14,293 nt of DNA from positions 1 to 14,293 of the forward strand of contig JAWWBG010000048.1 in the NCBI GenBank assembly GCA_033721095.1. Reading direction: 5' to 3'. This document shows, piece by piece, positions 6,523 through 13,849 of this stretch. The notes beneath the pieces are model-generated. The model saw only the letters and a list, made by a program, of their open reading frames with translations, did not search any database and was not told the DNA's origin. The DNA comes from JAWWBG01 sp033721095 (lineage in GTDB: Bacteria > Actinomycetota > Nitriliruptoria > Nitriliruptorales > Nitriliruptoraceae). The position numbers and the translations under genes are program-made. How positions within the stretch are numbered: position 1 is the stretch's first letter; each line of letters opens with the position of its first letter.

Positions 6523-8430
6523 ATGACGCGACGACGGCTGCTGCTCGCCGCCGGCACGCTGCTCGCCGGGCTCCTCGCCGTCGTCGTCGTGGCTGCGGTG
6601 CTCCAGCTGGTCCACCGAGGTGAGATCGTCCCGTCCGTCGAGCTGGCGGGCCTCCCGGTGGGCGGCCTGTCCGCCGCTGACGCCGAGGAGCAGGTCCGCG
6701 CCCTCGCAGGCGAGATGAGATCTGATTCGGTGACCGTCCGCCACGTCGACCGGGACTGGATCCTCGATCCGGCCGAGGTGGACTTTCGCGTCGACGTGGC
6801 GGCCACCGTCGACCAGCTCATGCTGGTCGGACGGGACGGTGGGACCGTCCGCAACCTCTTCGCCCACGTCTCGACGCTCTGGCGTACCGAGCAGGTGGCC
6901 ATCGACATCGACGTGACGGCCGAGCTGCTCGACGGATGGCTGGCGTCGGTTGCCGGCGAGGTCGACCAGGCGCCGTTCCCGGGCGGCATCGAGATCGATC
7001 CGGAAACGCTCGCGGTCACGGCCCTCGAACCGCGCGAAGGCCGCGAGGTCGACCAGGACCTGCTGGCCGATGCCGTCCTTGACGAGCTGCGGTTGCCGGG
7101 GCCCGCCGAGTTGGACCTGCCCGTCGAGATCGTGCCCATCCGCATCACCATGGCGCAGGTCGAACAGGTGGCTGACCAGGCACGCGACGCCCTCGCGGAG
7201 CCGATGGTCCTCACGCACGGGCTCGGCGATCTGGAGGTCGCCCAAGCAGACCTCGCCCGCCTGCTGTCCCTGCGCGAGGTCGAGGGCGACGAGGGCTGGA
7301 GTGCCGAGCTCCACGTGGCGCCCGGAGCGGTCGAGGAGGTCTTCGCGACCCGTGCCGGCCGTTACGAGGTGGAGCCGGTGAACGCCACGTGGGACGTCGA
7401 TCGCAAGCCGCCCGTGACGTTCGACGACAAGTCAACGACGTCCTGGCGAAAGGTCCCCCAGGCACTGGACGTGGTCCCGTCTCGCGATGGGTCGACGTTC
7501 GACCTCGAACGGGTCGCCGCCCAACTTGCCGACATGGCTCGACGTGCCGCACGGACCGAACCTCTCGAGCTCCTCATCCTCGAACCCGAGTTCACCACCG
7601 CCGACGCGGAAGCGGGACGCCCGACGCACCTGCTGTCGACGTTCACGACCCACCACGCCTGCTGCCAGAGCCGCGTGCACAACATCCAACGGCTGGCCGA
7701 CATGGTCGACGGAGCCATCGTGCAGCCCGGCGAGCAGTTCTCCATCAACGAGATCTCCGGTGAACGGTCCTGCTCCAAGGGGTTCCGCGAAGCCGGAATG
7801 ATCCGCCGGGGCGAGATCGTCCCGTCGTGTGGCGGCGGTGTCTCCCAGTTCGGCACGACAACCTTCAACGCGGCGTTCTTCGCCGGGGTCCAGCTGGACG
7901 AGTGGAAGGCGCACTCCTTCTACATCTCCCGGTACCCCATGGGTCGCGAGGCCACGATCAACTTCCCCTCGCCAAACCTCGACGTGCTGTGGACCAACAC
8001 GACCGGAAAACCGATCCTGGTCAAGACGTCGTACACGGCAACGTCCATCACGGTCTCGTTCTGGGGCAACTCCGACGTCGACGAGGTCGAGGCCGTCCAC
8101 GGGCAACCGACCCGTTGGCGGAACTGGTCCACCGAGTACCGGGAGAACAAGAACCTCAAGCCGGGGACGCAGAAGACGATCCAGTCCGGCCAACGCGGCT
8201 TCACGGTCGTCGTGACACAGCTCGTCCACCGGGGCAACAACGTGACCGAGCGGGAGATCGTCACCGTGTACGTCCCCGAACGGGAGATCATCGAGCGGAA
8301 CTCGGACCCCGCGCCGTCACCCACCCCGAAGCCCAAGCCATCGCCGACCGAGTCCGACCCGACGCCGACGCCCAGCCCGACCCCGACACCAGAACCCACA
8401 CCGACCGACCCTCCCGATGAAGGCAACTGA
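6523..8430 (+). CDS. VanW/YoaR-family cell-envelope protein with PG-binding-type repeats and Pro/Thr-rich tail
   Basis: 635 aa, inserted in the membrane by one N-terminal helix (about 11-30, after MTRRR), with the rest outside. Residues about 35-370 look like two PG_binding_4-type regions of the kind found before VanW domains. The VanW domain proper is about 375-530: TTHHACCQSRVHNIQRLAD, PGEQFSINEISGERS, then GGGVSQFGTTTFNAAFFAGV and YPMGREATINF. A region at about 540-592 (KNLKPGTQKTI ... VTEREIVTVYVPE) looks like a G5-type domain. The last 40 residues are a Pro/Thr/Ser tail likely to span the wall. VanW domains occur with vancomycin-resistance clusters, but their activity is not established; a housekeeping wall role is likelier here. 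The start is ATG 6523 rather than an in-frame start 35 codons upstream, because it directly precedes the signal anchor. Confidence 0.9.
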   Translation: MTRRRLLLAAGTLLAGLLAVVVVAAVLQLVHRGEIVPSVELAGLPVGGLSAADAEEQVRALAGEMRSDSVTVRHVDRDWILDPAEVDFRVDVAATVDQLMLVGRDGGTVRNLFAHVSTLWRTEQVAIDIDVTAELLDGWLASVAGEVDQAPFPGGIEIDPETLAVTALEPREGREVDQDLLADAVLDELRLPGPAELDLPVEIVPIRITMAQVEQVADQARDALAEPMVLTHGLGDLEVAQADLARLLSLREVEGDEGWSAELHVAPGAVEEVFATRAGRYEVEPVNATWDVDRKPPVTFDDKSTTSWRKVPQALDVVPSRDGSTFDLERVAAQLADMARRAARTEPLELLILEPEFTTADAEAGRPTHLLSTFTTHHACCQSRVHNIQRLADMVDGAIVQPGEQFSINEISGERSCSKGFREAGMIRRGEIVPSCGGGVSQFGTTTFNAAFFAGVQLDEWKAHSFYISRYPMGREATINFPSPNLDVLWTNTTGKPILVKTSYTATSITVSFWGNSDVDEVEAVHGQPTRWRNWSTEYRENKNLKPGTQKTIQSGQRGFTVVVTQLVHRGNNVTEREIVTVYVPEREIIERNSDPAPSPTPKPKPSPTESDPTPTPSPTPTPEPTPTDPPDEGN

Positions 8431-9375
8431 GTGACGTCGACCGAGGCACCGACCGACGACGAGGGATACGTCGAGCGCGACCTCTCGCCTGACGAACTCC
8501 AGCTGGCCTTCCACGAGTTCGAGTGCCAGACCTACGACGAACGGTTCGGCATCAGCGCCGACGAGCACACCGCCCGCCAGGCTGCCCACGAGGCACAGCG
8601 GCTGCTCGGCCGCGAGGTGTTCGACCGCGTCCTCGATGTTGGATGCGGCACGGGCTACCTCGGGCTCGGGCTGGCCGCGGAGGGGCAGGCTCGCAACGTC
8701 CACCTGTGTGACCTGTCACCGGGCATGCTCGACCGCGCCCGCGAGAACGCCGAGAGCCTCGGCGTGGATGCAGACTTCACCCGAGCCACGGCTGCCGAGT
8801 TGCCGTTCGAGGACGACTCGTTCGACGCCGTCGTGACGCGCGGTGTCCTCCACCACCTCCATGACGTGCCGGCTGCCCTCGCCGAGTGGCGACGAGTGGT
8901 CAAGCCCGGCGGCCCCGTACTGGCGCTGAGCGAACCGACGCCGTGGGCCGACACCGTTGGGGGTGCCACTGCGCGCGCCGTGCTGGGGTCGCTGTCCGCA
9001 GCCCGCAGGATCGCCGATCGTCTGGGCCGGCCGCTGTCCCAGCACTCCGAGGAGGAGCAGCGGACCCACGAGTTCTGGGACCTGGTCGCGATGGCCGCGA
9101 ACCTGCACACGTTCCACCCCGATGAGCTGCGGAGGTTGGGTGAACAGGCCGGGTTCCGGACGACGACGGTTCGTGGGTGCGGACTGCTGTCGATCCAGTG
9201 GGCTGCCAGCTGGTACGTGCTGGTCGGCGAGCTGCCGGGTCTGGCCGCGTCGCAACGCGGCAAGAAGCTGTCAGGTCGCGTCTTCGGTGCCCTCCGTCGA
9301 TTCGACGGTGCGGTCACCGAACGGCTGCTGCCCGACGCGCGCCTGCTGACCGTCCAGGCCGTCTTCCGGGACTGA
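8431..9375 (+). CDS. Class I SAM-dependent methyltransferase
   Basis: 314 aa, cytosolic. Its GTG follows the TGA of the VanW-family gene without a gap, and GAAGG lies 7 nt upstream inside that gene, so the two form an operon. Motif I is VLDVGCGTGYLGLGLA (about 67-82). Motif II is HLCDLSPGMLDRAREN, with the acidic residue that binds the SAM ribose. ATAAELPFEDDSFDAVVTRG and VLHHLHDVPAALAEWRRVVK are typical of Methyltransf_11 (UbiE-like) enzymes, followed by PGGPVLALSEP. The C-terminal 100 or so residues lack a family signature I recognise and probably select the substrate. That substrate cannot be named; pairing with a wall protein hints at an envelope or lipid target, by inference only. Confidence 0.9.
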   Translation: MTSTEAPTDDEGYVERDLSPDELQLAFHEFECQTYDERFGISADEHTARQAAHEAQRLLGREVFDRVLDVGCGTGYLGLGLAAEGQARNVHLCDLSPGMLDRARENAESLGVDADFTRATAAELPFEDDSFDAVVTRGVLHHLHDVPAALAEWRRVVKPGGPVLALSEPTPWADTVGGATARAVLGSLSAARRIADRLGRPLSQHSEEEQRTHEFWDLVAMAANLHTFHPDELRRLGEQAGFRTTTVRGCGLLSIQWAASWYVLVGELPGLAASQRGKKLSGRVFGALRRFDGAVTERLLPDARLLTVQAVFRD

Positions 9376-9377
9376 CG

Positions 9378-10310
9378 TCAGCCGTCCTGCCGACGTTCGC
9401 GGGCGGCTTCGCAGAAGGGCTCCCGGCCACACCAGTTGCACCACGCGCCCGCCACCAGCCGCAGGTCCTGCTCGCGAACAGTCCCGAACGTGAGCTCGGC
9501 TGCGCGAACAGCACCGTCGATGACGCGACGGACAGCGCTGCGCAGGGCCTCCTCGGACAGATCCTCGGTGACCCACGAGTTCTCGGGCACGTTGTAGACC
9601 CCCCACCGAAACGGGGGCACGCCGTACCGCAACGTCGTCAGCAGCGCGTAGAGGCGCGCCTCCTGAAGCTCGGCGTCCGGTCGCGGCACGCCCGTCTTGA
9701 AATCGAGGACCAGCATCCGCGCGTGCTCGGGATCGATGCGTCCGAGGACGAGGTCGGGTCGGCCCTGGATGGCGACGCGCCCGTCGCCAGACGTGTGGCG
9801 CAGCGTGGGCTCGAAGCGCACCTCGACGCCGGGGGGCAGCACCGGCCAGGCCGCCCGCATGTCGAGGACGTGCTGTTCGGCCTCGCCGCGCAGGACTCTT
9901 CGTCCGGTCTCGTCGAGGTCGTTGAGGGCATCGGCGAGGCTGCCGTTGACCTGCGCGAGCTCCTCCCAGGCCCACTCGACGCACGTGGCGGCCGGCTGTG
10001 ATCGGGCTGTTCGCCAGTCGGTCTCGATGGCCTTGTGCGCCACCGTGCCGCGCAACATGGGCGTGGTCCAGGCGAAGGGCTGTTCCTCGAGGTCGAGGAA
10101 CCGGCCGTCACAGACGAGCGCGGCCAGGGCGGTCTTGCCGAGGAACAGCTGTTGACCCTCCGGAACCGGCACACCGGCCAGGCCAGCCTGGAGCGCACCG
10201 CGCAGCCGGTCGGCCAGACCGTGGTCGACGACGGGCCGTGGCGACGTCCACGCCAGCAGCTCGGCACGAACTCGCGCCTGTGGGCCCGTGTCGACGCTTG
10301 AGTCGGTCAT
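9378..10310 (-). CDS. PD-(D/E)XK nuclease with Cas4/AddB-like 4Fe-4S cysteines (RecB-nuclease family)
   Basis: 310 aa. The catalytic set of RecB-type nucleases is complete and in order: H92 in GTVAHKAIE, D186 in GRPDLVLG, D203-x-K205 in LVLDFKTG, and Q217xxxY221 in QEARLYALL. Cysteines C67 and C291-x2-C294-x5-C300 (WCNWCGREPFC) match the one-plus-three arrangement that holds a 4Fe-4S cluster in Cas4, AddB and DNA2. It probably cuts or resects DNA ends, but no helicase domain or cas gene accompanies it, so it acts alone or with proteins encoded elsewhere. It lies 45 bp downstream of moeZ on the same strand with no clear Shine-Dalgarno sequence before ATG 10310. Its stop is 2 bp from the convergent methyltransferase stop. 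The family call is firm; the precise role is unknown. Confidence 0.88.
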   Translation of the reverse strand: MTDSSVDTGPQARVRAELLAWTSPRPVVDHGLADRLRGALQAGLAGVPVPEGQQLFLGKTALAALVCDGRFLDLEEQPFAWTTPMLRGTVAHKAIETDWRTARSQPAATCVEWAWEELAQVNGSLADALNDLDETGRRVLRGEAEQHVLDMRAAWPVLPPGVEVRFEPTLRHTSGDGRVAIQGRPDLVLGRIDPEHARMLVLDFKTGVPRPDAELQEARLYALLTTLRYGVPPFRWGVYNVPENSWVTEDLSEEALRSAVRRVIDGAVRAAELTFGTVREQDLRLVAGAWCNWCGREPFCEAARERRQDG

Positions 10311-10355
10311 CGCCGCACTGTAGGGAGCAGCCGCGACCAGTCCGCCGGAGGCTGC

Positions 10356-11528
10356 CTAGTACTGGGGAATGCTGGGGTCGACCTGTCGCGCGTACAGGTT
10401 GATGCCGCCGCGGAGATTGCGTGCCTTGAAGCCCGCCCCGCGCAGCAGGTGGGCCGACTCGGCTGAGCGCATGCCGGACTTGCACATCACGACGTACTCG
10501 GCGGTCGGGTCCAGCTCGGACAGGCGGCTGGGCAGGTCGTCCTTCGGGATGTCCAACGAGCCCTCGACCCGGCTGATCTCGAGCTCGTGCGGCTCACGGA
10601 CGTCGAGCAGGATCACGTCGGGCTTGGACGCGATCTCGGCGTACTCGTTCGGCAGCAGCTCGACCTGGTCGTAGGTCTCGTACTCGTCCTCACGATCGTG
10701 CGCCGGGACGCCGCAGAACTCCTCGTAGTCGATGAGCTCGGTGACGGTCGGGTTCTCGCCACAGACCGGGCAGTCGGGGTCCTTGGTGACCTTGACGTGC
10801 ATCCAGCGCTGCTCGAGCGCGTCGTAGAGGCCGAGCCGGCCGATCATCGGGTCGCCGATGCCTGTGAGGAGCTTGATGCCCTCGGTTGCCTGGGCCGATC
10901 CGATCGTCCCGCAGATCACGCCGAGGACACCACCTTCGGCGCAGTTGGGCACCATCCCCGGCGGCGGGGGCTCGGGGAACATGCAGCGGTAGCACGGACC
11001 CTCCTCTGCCCAGAAGACCGACAGCTGGCCCTCGAAGCGGAAGATCGAGCCGTACACGTTGGGCTTGCCCAGGAGGACGCAGGCGTCGTTGACCAGGTAG
11101 CGCGTCGGGAAGTTGTCGGTCCCGTCGATCACCAGGTCGTAGTCGGCGATGATGTCCAGCGCGTTGGAGGAGTTGAGGTAGGTCTCGTGCTTGACGACGT
11201 TGACATGCGGGTTGACGTCCTTGATGGCCGCTTCGGCCGAGTCGACCTTCGAGACGCCGAGCGTGGACTGCCGGTGGATGATCTGACGCTGGAGGTTGGA
11301 CACGTCCACGACGTCGTTGTCCACGATGCCGATGGTCCCCACGCCGGCGGCGGCCAGGTAGAGGGCCAAGGGGCTGCCGAGCCCACCCGTTCCCACCAGC
11401 AGCACGCGGGAAGCCTTGAGCCGCTCCTGCCCCTCCATGGCAACGTCGGGAATGATCAGGTGACGGCTGTAACGCGCGATCTCGTCCCTGGTCAGCGGTT
11501 CGCGCCGATCGACCACTGGTCGCACCAC
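10356..11528 (-). CDS. moeZ: Adenylyltransferase/sulfurtransferase MoeZ (MoeB/ThiF domain plus rhodanese domain)
   Basis: 390 aa, cytosolic. The N-terminal E1-like domain adenylates the C-terminal glycine of ubiquitin-like sulfur carriers (MoaD, ThiS, CysO types). The C-terminal rhodanese domain then supplies sulfur to form the thiocarboxylate for molybdopterin and related pathways. Visible: nucleotide-binding GTGGLGSPLALYLAAAG (47-63), DNDVVDVSNLQRQ (70-82), DGTDNFPTRYLVND, NCAEGGVLG with C196, and two zinc pairs, C179-x2-C182 (CYRC) and C253-x2-C256 (CPVC). The rhodanese domain (about 290-385) has VVMCKSGMRSAES with catalytic C349. The start is GTG 11528 with AAGGA about 7 nt upstream. No MoaD- or ThiS-type carrier gene is in the window. 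Confidence 0.93.
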   Translation of the reverse strand: MVRPVVDRREPLTRDEIARYSRHLIIPDVAMEGQERLKASRVLLVGTGGLGSPLALYLAAAGVGTIGIVDNDVVDVSNLQRQIIHRQSTLGVSKVDSAEAAIKDVNPHVNVVKHETYLNSSNALDIIADYDLVIDGTDNFPTRYLVNDACVLLGKPNVYGSIFRFEGQLSVFWAEEGPCYRCMFPEPPPPGMVPNCAEGGVLGVICGTIGSAQATEGIKLLTGIGDPMIGRLGLYDALEQRWMHVKVTKDPDCPVCGENPTVTELIDYEEFCGVPAHDREDEYETYDQVELLPNEYAEIASKPDVILLDVREPHELEISRVEGSLDIPKDDLPSRLSELDPTAEYVVMCKSGMRSAESAHLLRGAGFKARNLRGGINLYARQVDPSIPQY

Positions 11529-11699
11529 GACATGTCCTTCGATGGGAGTGGGAAGCCTGGAGACAGGGTGAACGCCCGCGTCCGGGCGTCGCTTCCAGCG
11601 TAGGGCAAACGGTGCGAAGGGCCGTTGGGCCGGGGCTGGATGTGCGGATTTCCACCGGCTGCATGGCAGAATCGCGGCGCCGCATCGACGGAGTTCCCC
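11529..11699. promoter_or_regulatory. Divergent intergenic region, moeZ / stalked membrane protein
   Basis: 171 bp between divergent starts. It holds AAGGA for moeZ, GGAG 6 nt before GTG 11700, and the inverted repeat at 11572-11589. I see no convincing promoter hexamers on either strand. Confidence 0.4.
11572..11589. repeat. Perfect 7-bp inverted repeat, possible operator or leader hairpin
   Basis: ACGCCCG (11572-11578) and CGGGCGT (11583-11589) flank the loop CGTC. It lies 44 bp upstream of moeZ and 110 bp upstream of the divergent gene, so it could be an operator or a moeZ leader hairpin. No poly-T follows on the moeZ strand, so a terminator is less likely. Confidence 0.5.
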
Positions 11700-12830
11700 G
11701 TGCGTACTGAATGGTTCGTGGCCTTTGCTGCCATCATCCTGATTGGCCTGGGCGCCGTGATCGTGATCGACCTCCAGTCCGATGACGAGCCGTCGGCGTC
11801 GGGGTCACCGACGCCGACCGCATCAGCGACGGACGATGCAACCGCAACGCCGACACCGTCCCCGGACCCAGAACCGGAGCCGACCGACACGCCGGCGCCC
11901 TCACCGAGCCCATCCGCCACAGCGGAGCCCACGGCGTCGCCGACGCCTGATCCGACCGAGACGTCAACGCCCGCGACACCCGGCCAGTCATCGCAGGAGG
12001 ATGCGTCAGCGGTCTCGTACACGGCCGTCTCGTTCTCCGCATCCGGCACCCGCTTCGGGGCCGCCGCCGCTGACAGTCGCTCGTCGAATTTCCAGCAGAC
12101 CTGCCCGGTCGTGCCGGAGGCCAACGAGTCCTTCACCCAGTGCCGGCGGGCCTGGTCTGCGACGGCCAAGCGCTGGTGGGCCGTCACCGAGACGAGCAGC
12201 GGCTCCAGCCGCAGTGCGACGTTGTGGGCCCACAATGGTGCCGGCGCCTTCAACGCCGTCCGGGCCACGGGGAGCTACACGGCGTCCATGACGCTCGGTG
12301 GGCCGACGTGGCCCAACCACGATGACGTTGTCACCCTGGACTTTGGCTCCACGGTCGAGGTCCTGGCGTACGACACCAACACCGGCCCCCGCGTCGCCGC
12401 CGTCGTGCCGATCGGCGCGAACGCCTCCTGGAGCGCCGTGGCTCAGCGGTTCACCGTCTTCGCCAGCGGCGCCAACCGCACGACGACGGTGCTGGCCCTG
12501 CAGACCGGAAGCGGCCTGTCCGGATCCCGGGCGAACCTGTCCGCGGCGAGCGACCGGAGCCCGGAGGAGGTTGCCCTCACGGCCTACCGCGCCTGGGTGA
12601 ACAACAACCGGGCCGCCGCGGCGCCGTGGGTCAACGAGGCCGTCGACAAGGCGCTGTTCGAGCAGACCCCGGCGACTGGTGGCGACGCCTTCGCCCTCGC
12701 CGGCACCAGCTGTCCGCTGGCCGACGGCGCCTTCACCTGCACGTTCACGTCGACCGCCGGAACCATGGCCTGGGAGATTCGGCCAGTTGACGGAGTCCTG
12801 CGCGTCGTCGGGATCGACTCGACCGCCTGA
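11700..12830 (+). CDS. Uncharacterised membrane-anchored protein with Pro/Thr/Ser-rich stalk
   Basis: 376 aa from GTG 11700, chosen because GGAG lies 6 nt upstream and MRTEWFVAFAAIILIGLG then starts the membrane segment (about 6-24). A stalk of about 75 residues rich in Pro, Thr, Ser, Asp and Glu (about 28-103) follows, then an exported globular part. It has four cysteines, C135, C148, C338 and C347, likely two disulfides. The middle part (about 105-285) shows beta-rich text I do not recognise. The last 90 residues (SPEEVALTAYRAWVNNNRAAA ... TSCPLADGAFTCTFTS ... DGVLRVVGIDS) look NTF2-like in layout, which is my inference. Its stop converges on the DUF59 gene. No function can be assigned. Confidence 0.82.
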   Translation: MRTEWFVAFAAIILIGLGAVIVIDLQSDDEPSASGSPTPTASATDDATATPTPSPDPEPEPTDTPAPSPSPSATAEPTASPTPDPTETSTPATPGQSSQEDASAVSYTAVSFSASGTRFGAAAADSRSSNFQQTCPVVPEANESFTQCRRAWSATAKRWWAVTETSSGSSRSATLWAHNGAGAFNAVRATGSYTASMTLGGPTWPNHDDVVTLDFGSTVEVLAYDTNTGPRVAAVVPIGANASWSAVAQRFTVFASGANRTTTVLALQTGSGLSGSRANLSAASDRSPEEVALTAYRAWVNNNRAAAAPWVNEAVDKALFEQTPATGGDAFALAGTSCPLADGAFTCTFTSTAGTMAWEIRPVDGVLRVVGIDSTA

Positions 12831-12840
12831 TTGCACCGCA

Positions 12841-12867
12841 CCGTCTCGGATTTGTGAGCCGCGACGG
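12841..12867. terminator. Candidate terminator hairpin between convergent genes
   Basis: CCGTC-T-CGG (12841-12849) pairs with CCG-C-GACGG (12859-12867) with one mismatch and a 9-nt loop, in the 51-bp gap between two convergent stops. No T-tract follows. Hand-paired; the support is location plus pairing. Confidence 0.4.
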
Positions 12868-12881
12868 ATTGGACGCCTGTC

Positions 12882-13367
12882 CTAGACGTTCATGCCCATG
12901 GCGCGGAGCTCCTCGCGGACCCAGTCGGCCATCATGTCCGGGCTCCACGGGGGCGAGAACGTGAACTCGACGTCCACGCTCTTGACGCCCGGCATGGCGC
13001 CGAGGATCACCGAGCACTGCTGGTGGATCACCTCCGTGAGCGGACAGCCCATGGACGTGAGGGTCATGAGGACGTCGACCTGGCCGCTCTCGGAGTCCTT
13101 CGTGACCTCGTAGACCAGGCCGAGGTCGACGATGTTGTAGCCGATCTCGGGATCGATCACGGCACGCAACGCGTTCTCGATGTCGGCCGGCTTGGGCATG
13201 CCGTCGTCCTCGAGCTCCAGCTCGCGGAAGGCCGGGGGGACGTCGCCGGCGACGCCGGCCGTCGCGTCCTCGTTGGCGCGGCGCTGCGCCTCGAGCTGCT
13301 CGCTCGGGGTCATGGCGTCGGTCTGGGTATCGCCGTGAGCTTGCGACGGCGCCTGTGGGCTGGTCAT
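12882..13367 (-). CDS. DUF59 / MIP18-family iron-sulfur assembly protein (SufT-like)
   Basis: 161 aa. The DUF59 domain (about 60-161) shows ENALRAVIDPEIGYNIVDLG, then LTSMGCPLTEVIHQQ with the conserved C108, and FSPPWSPDMMADWVREEL near the end. Proteins of this family help mature or deliver Fe-S clusters and are common at the end of actinobacterial suf operons. The first 57 residues are hydrophilic low-complexity sequence absent from short family members. ATG 13367 overlaps the sufU stop (ATGA) and has GGAG 7 nt upstream, favouring this long form. ATG at codon 57, with GAGG upstream, is a possible internal start. The family call is solid; the sufT symbol is left off because orthology is not shown. 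Confidence 0.9.
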   Translation of the reverse strand: MTSPQAPSQAHGDTQTDAMTPSEQLEAQRRANEDATAGVAGDVPPAFRELELEDDGMPKPADIENALRAVIDPEIGYNIVDLGLVYEVTKDSESGQVDVLMTLTSMGCPLTEVIHQQCSVILGAMPGVKSVDVEFTFSPPWSPDMMADWVREELRAMGMNV

Positions 13368-13837
13368 GCCGGCTCTCCATCGTGGGTCACGACGTGCTCG
13401 TGATCGCCGTGCTGGAAGGTCTCGATCGCGTCCTTGACGGCCATCCAGCCGAGCAGCGCGCACTTGACGCGAACCGGGAACTTGGCCACGCCCTGGAAGG
13501 CGATCCCGTCGCCGAGGTCGTCGGGCCGGCTCGACTCCTCGCCGTGCATCATCAGGCGGAAGTCCTCGGCCAGCTCGAGCACGTCGGCCAGCGAGCGGCC
13601 CTTGACGGCCTCGGTCATCGCCGACGCCGACGACTGGCTGATCGAGCAGCCCTCGCCGTCGAAGACGATCCCCGCCAACGTGCCGTCCTCGACGTGGATG
13701 CGCAGGTCCATCTCGTCGCCGCACAGCGGGTTGGAGTGGTGGACGTGCACGTCCTCGCCCTCCAGCGACGGCGCCCGGTTCTTCGGGCTCTTGTAGTGGT
13801 CGAGGATGATGTCCTGGTACAGGTCATCGAGGCTCAT
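13364..13837 (-). CDS. sufU: Iron-sulfur cluster assembly scaffold / sulfur-transfer protein SufU
   Basis: 157 aa, IscU_N-type fold. It accepts persulfide sulfur from SufS and relays it to Fe-S assembly; Gram-positive SufU acts as a zinc-dependent transferase rather than a scaffold. Ligand residues C39 and D41 (NPLCGDEMDLR), C64 (GEGCSISQSSASAMTEAVKG) and C126 (VKCALLGWMAVKDAI) are all present. The insert between the second and third cysteines (about 80-120) is the SufU-type spacing that separates it from IscU. The start is ATG 13837, with AGGAG 8 nt upstream, 12 bp after the sufS stop. It overlaps the DUF59 gene by 4 bp. A His-rich tail (FQHGDHEHVVTHDG) is unusual and might bind metal. Confidence 0.95.
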   Translation of the reverse strand: MSLDDLYQDIILDHYKSPKNRAPSLEGEDVHVHHSNPLCGDEMDLRIHVEDGTLAGIVFDGEGCSISQSSASAMTEAVKGRSLADVLELAEDFRLMMHGEESSRPDDLGDGIAFQGVAKFPVRVKCALLGWMAVKDAIETFQHGDHEHVVTHDGEPA

Positions 13838-13849
13838 CGGCGAGTCTCC

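Noticed and set aside
8310..8420. Tandem DNA repeat in the VanW-family tail, similar to 11790-11990
   Set aside because: Both are degenerate Pro/Thr/Ser codon runs encoding wall-spanning linkers; no fixed repeat unit is present, so homology or a mobile repeat is not supported.
6523..8430. Vancomycin-resistance determinant
   Set aside because: No vanHAX or vanRS-like genes adjoin it, and VanW-domain proteins are widespread in non-resistant bacteria; the name reflects the domain only.
9378..10310. Cas4 proper, implying a CRISPR-Cas locus
   Set aside because: The motifs are Cas4-like, but no cas1/cas2, other cas gene or repeat array is visible in the window; only the wider nuclease family can be claimed.
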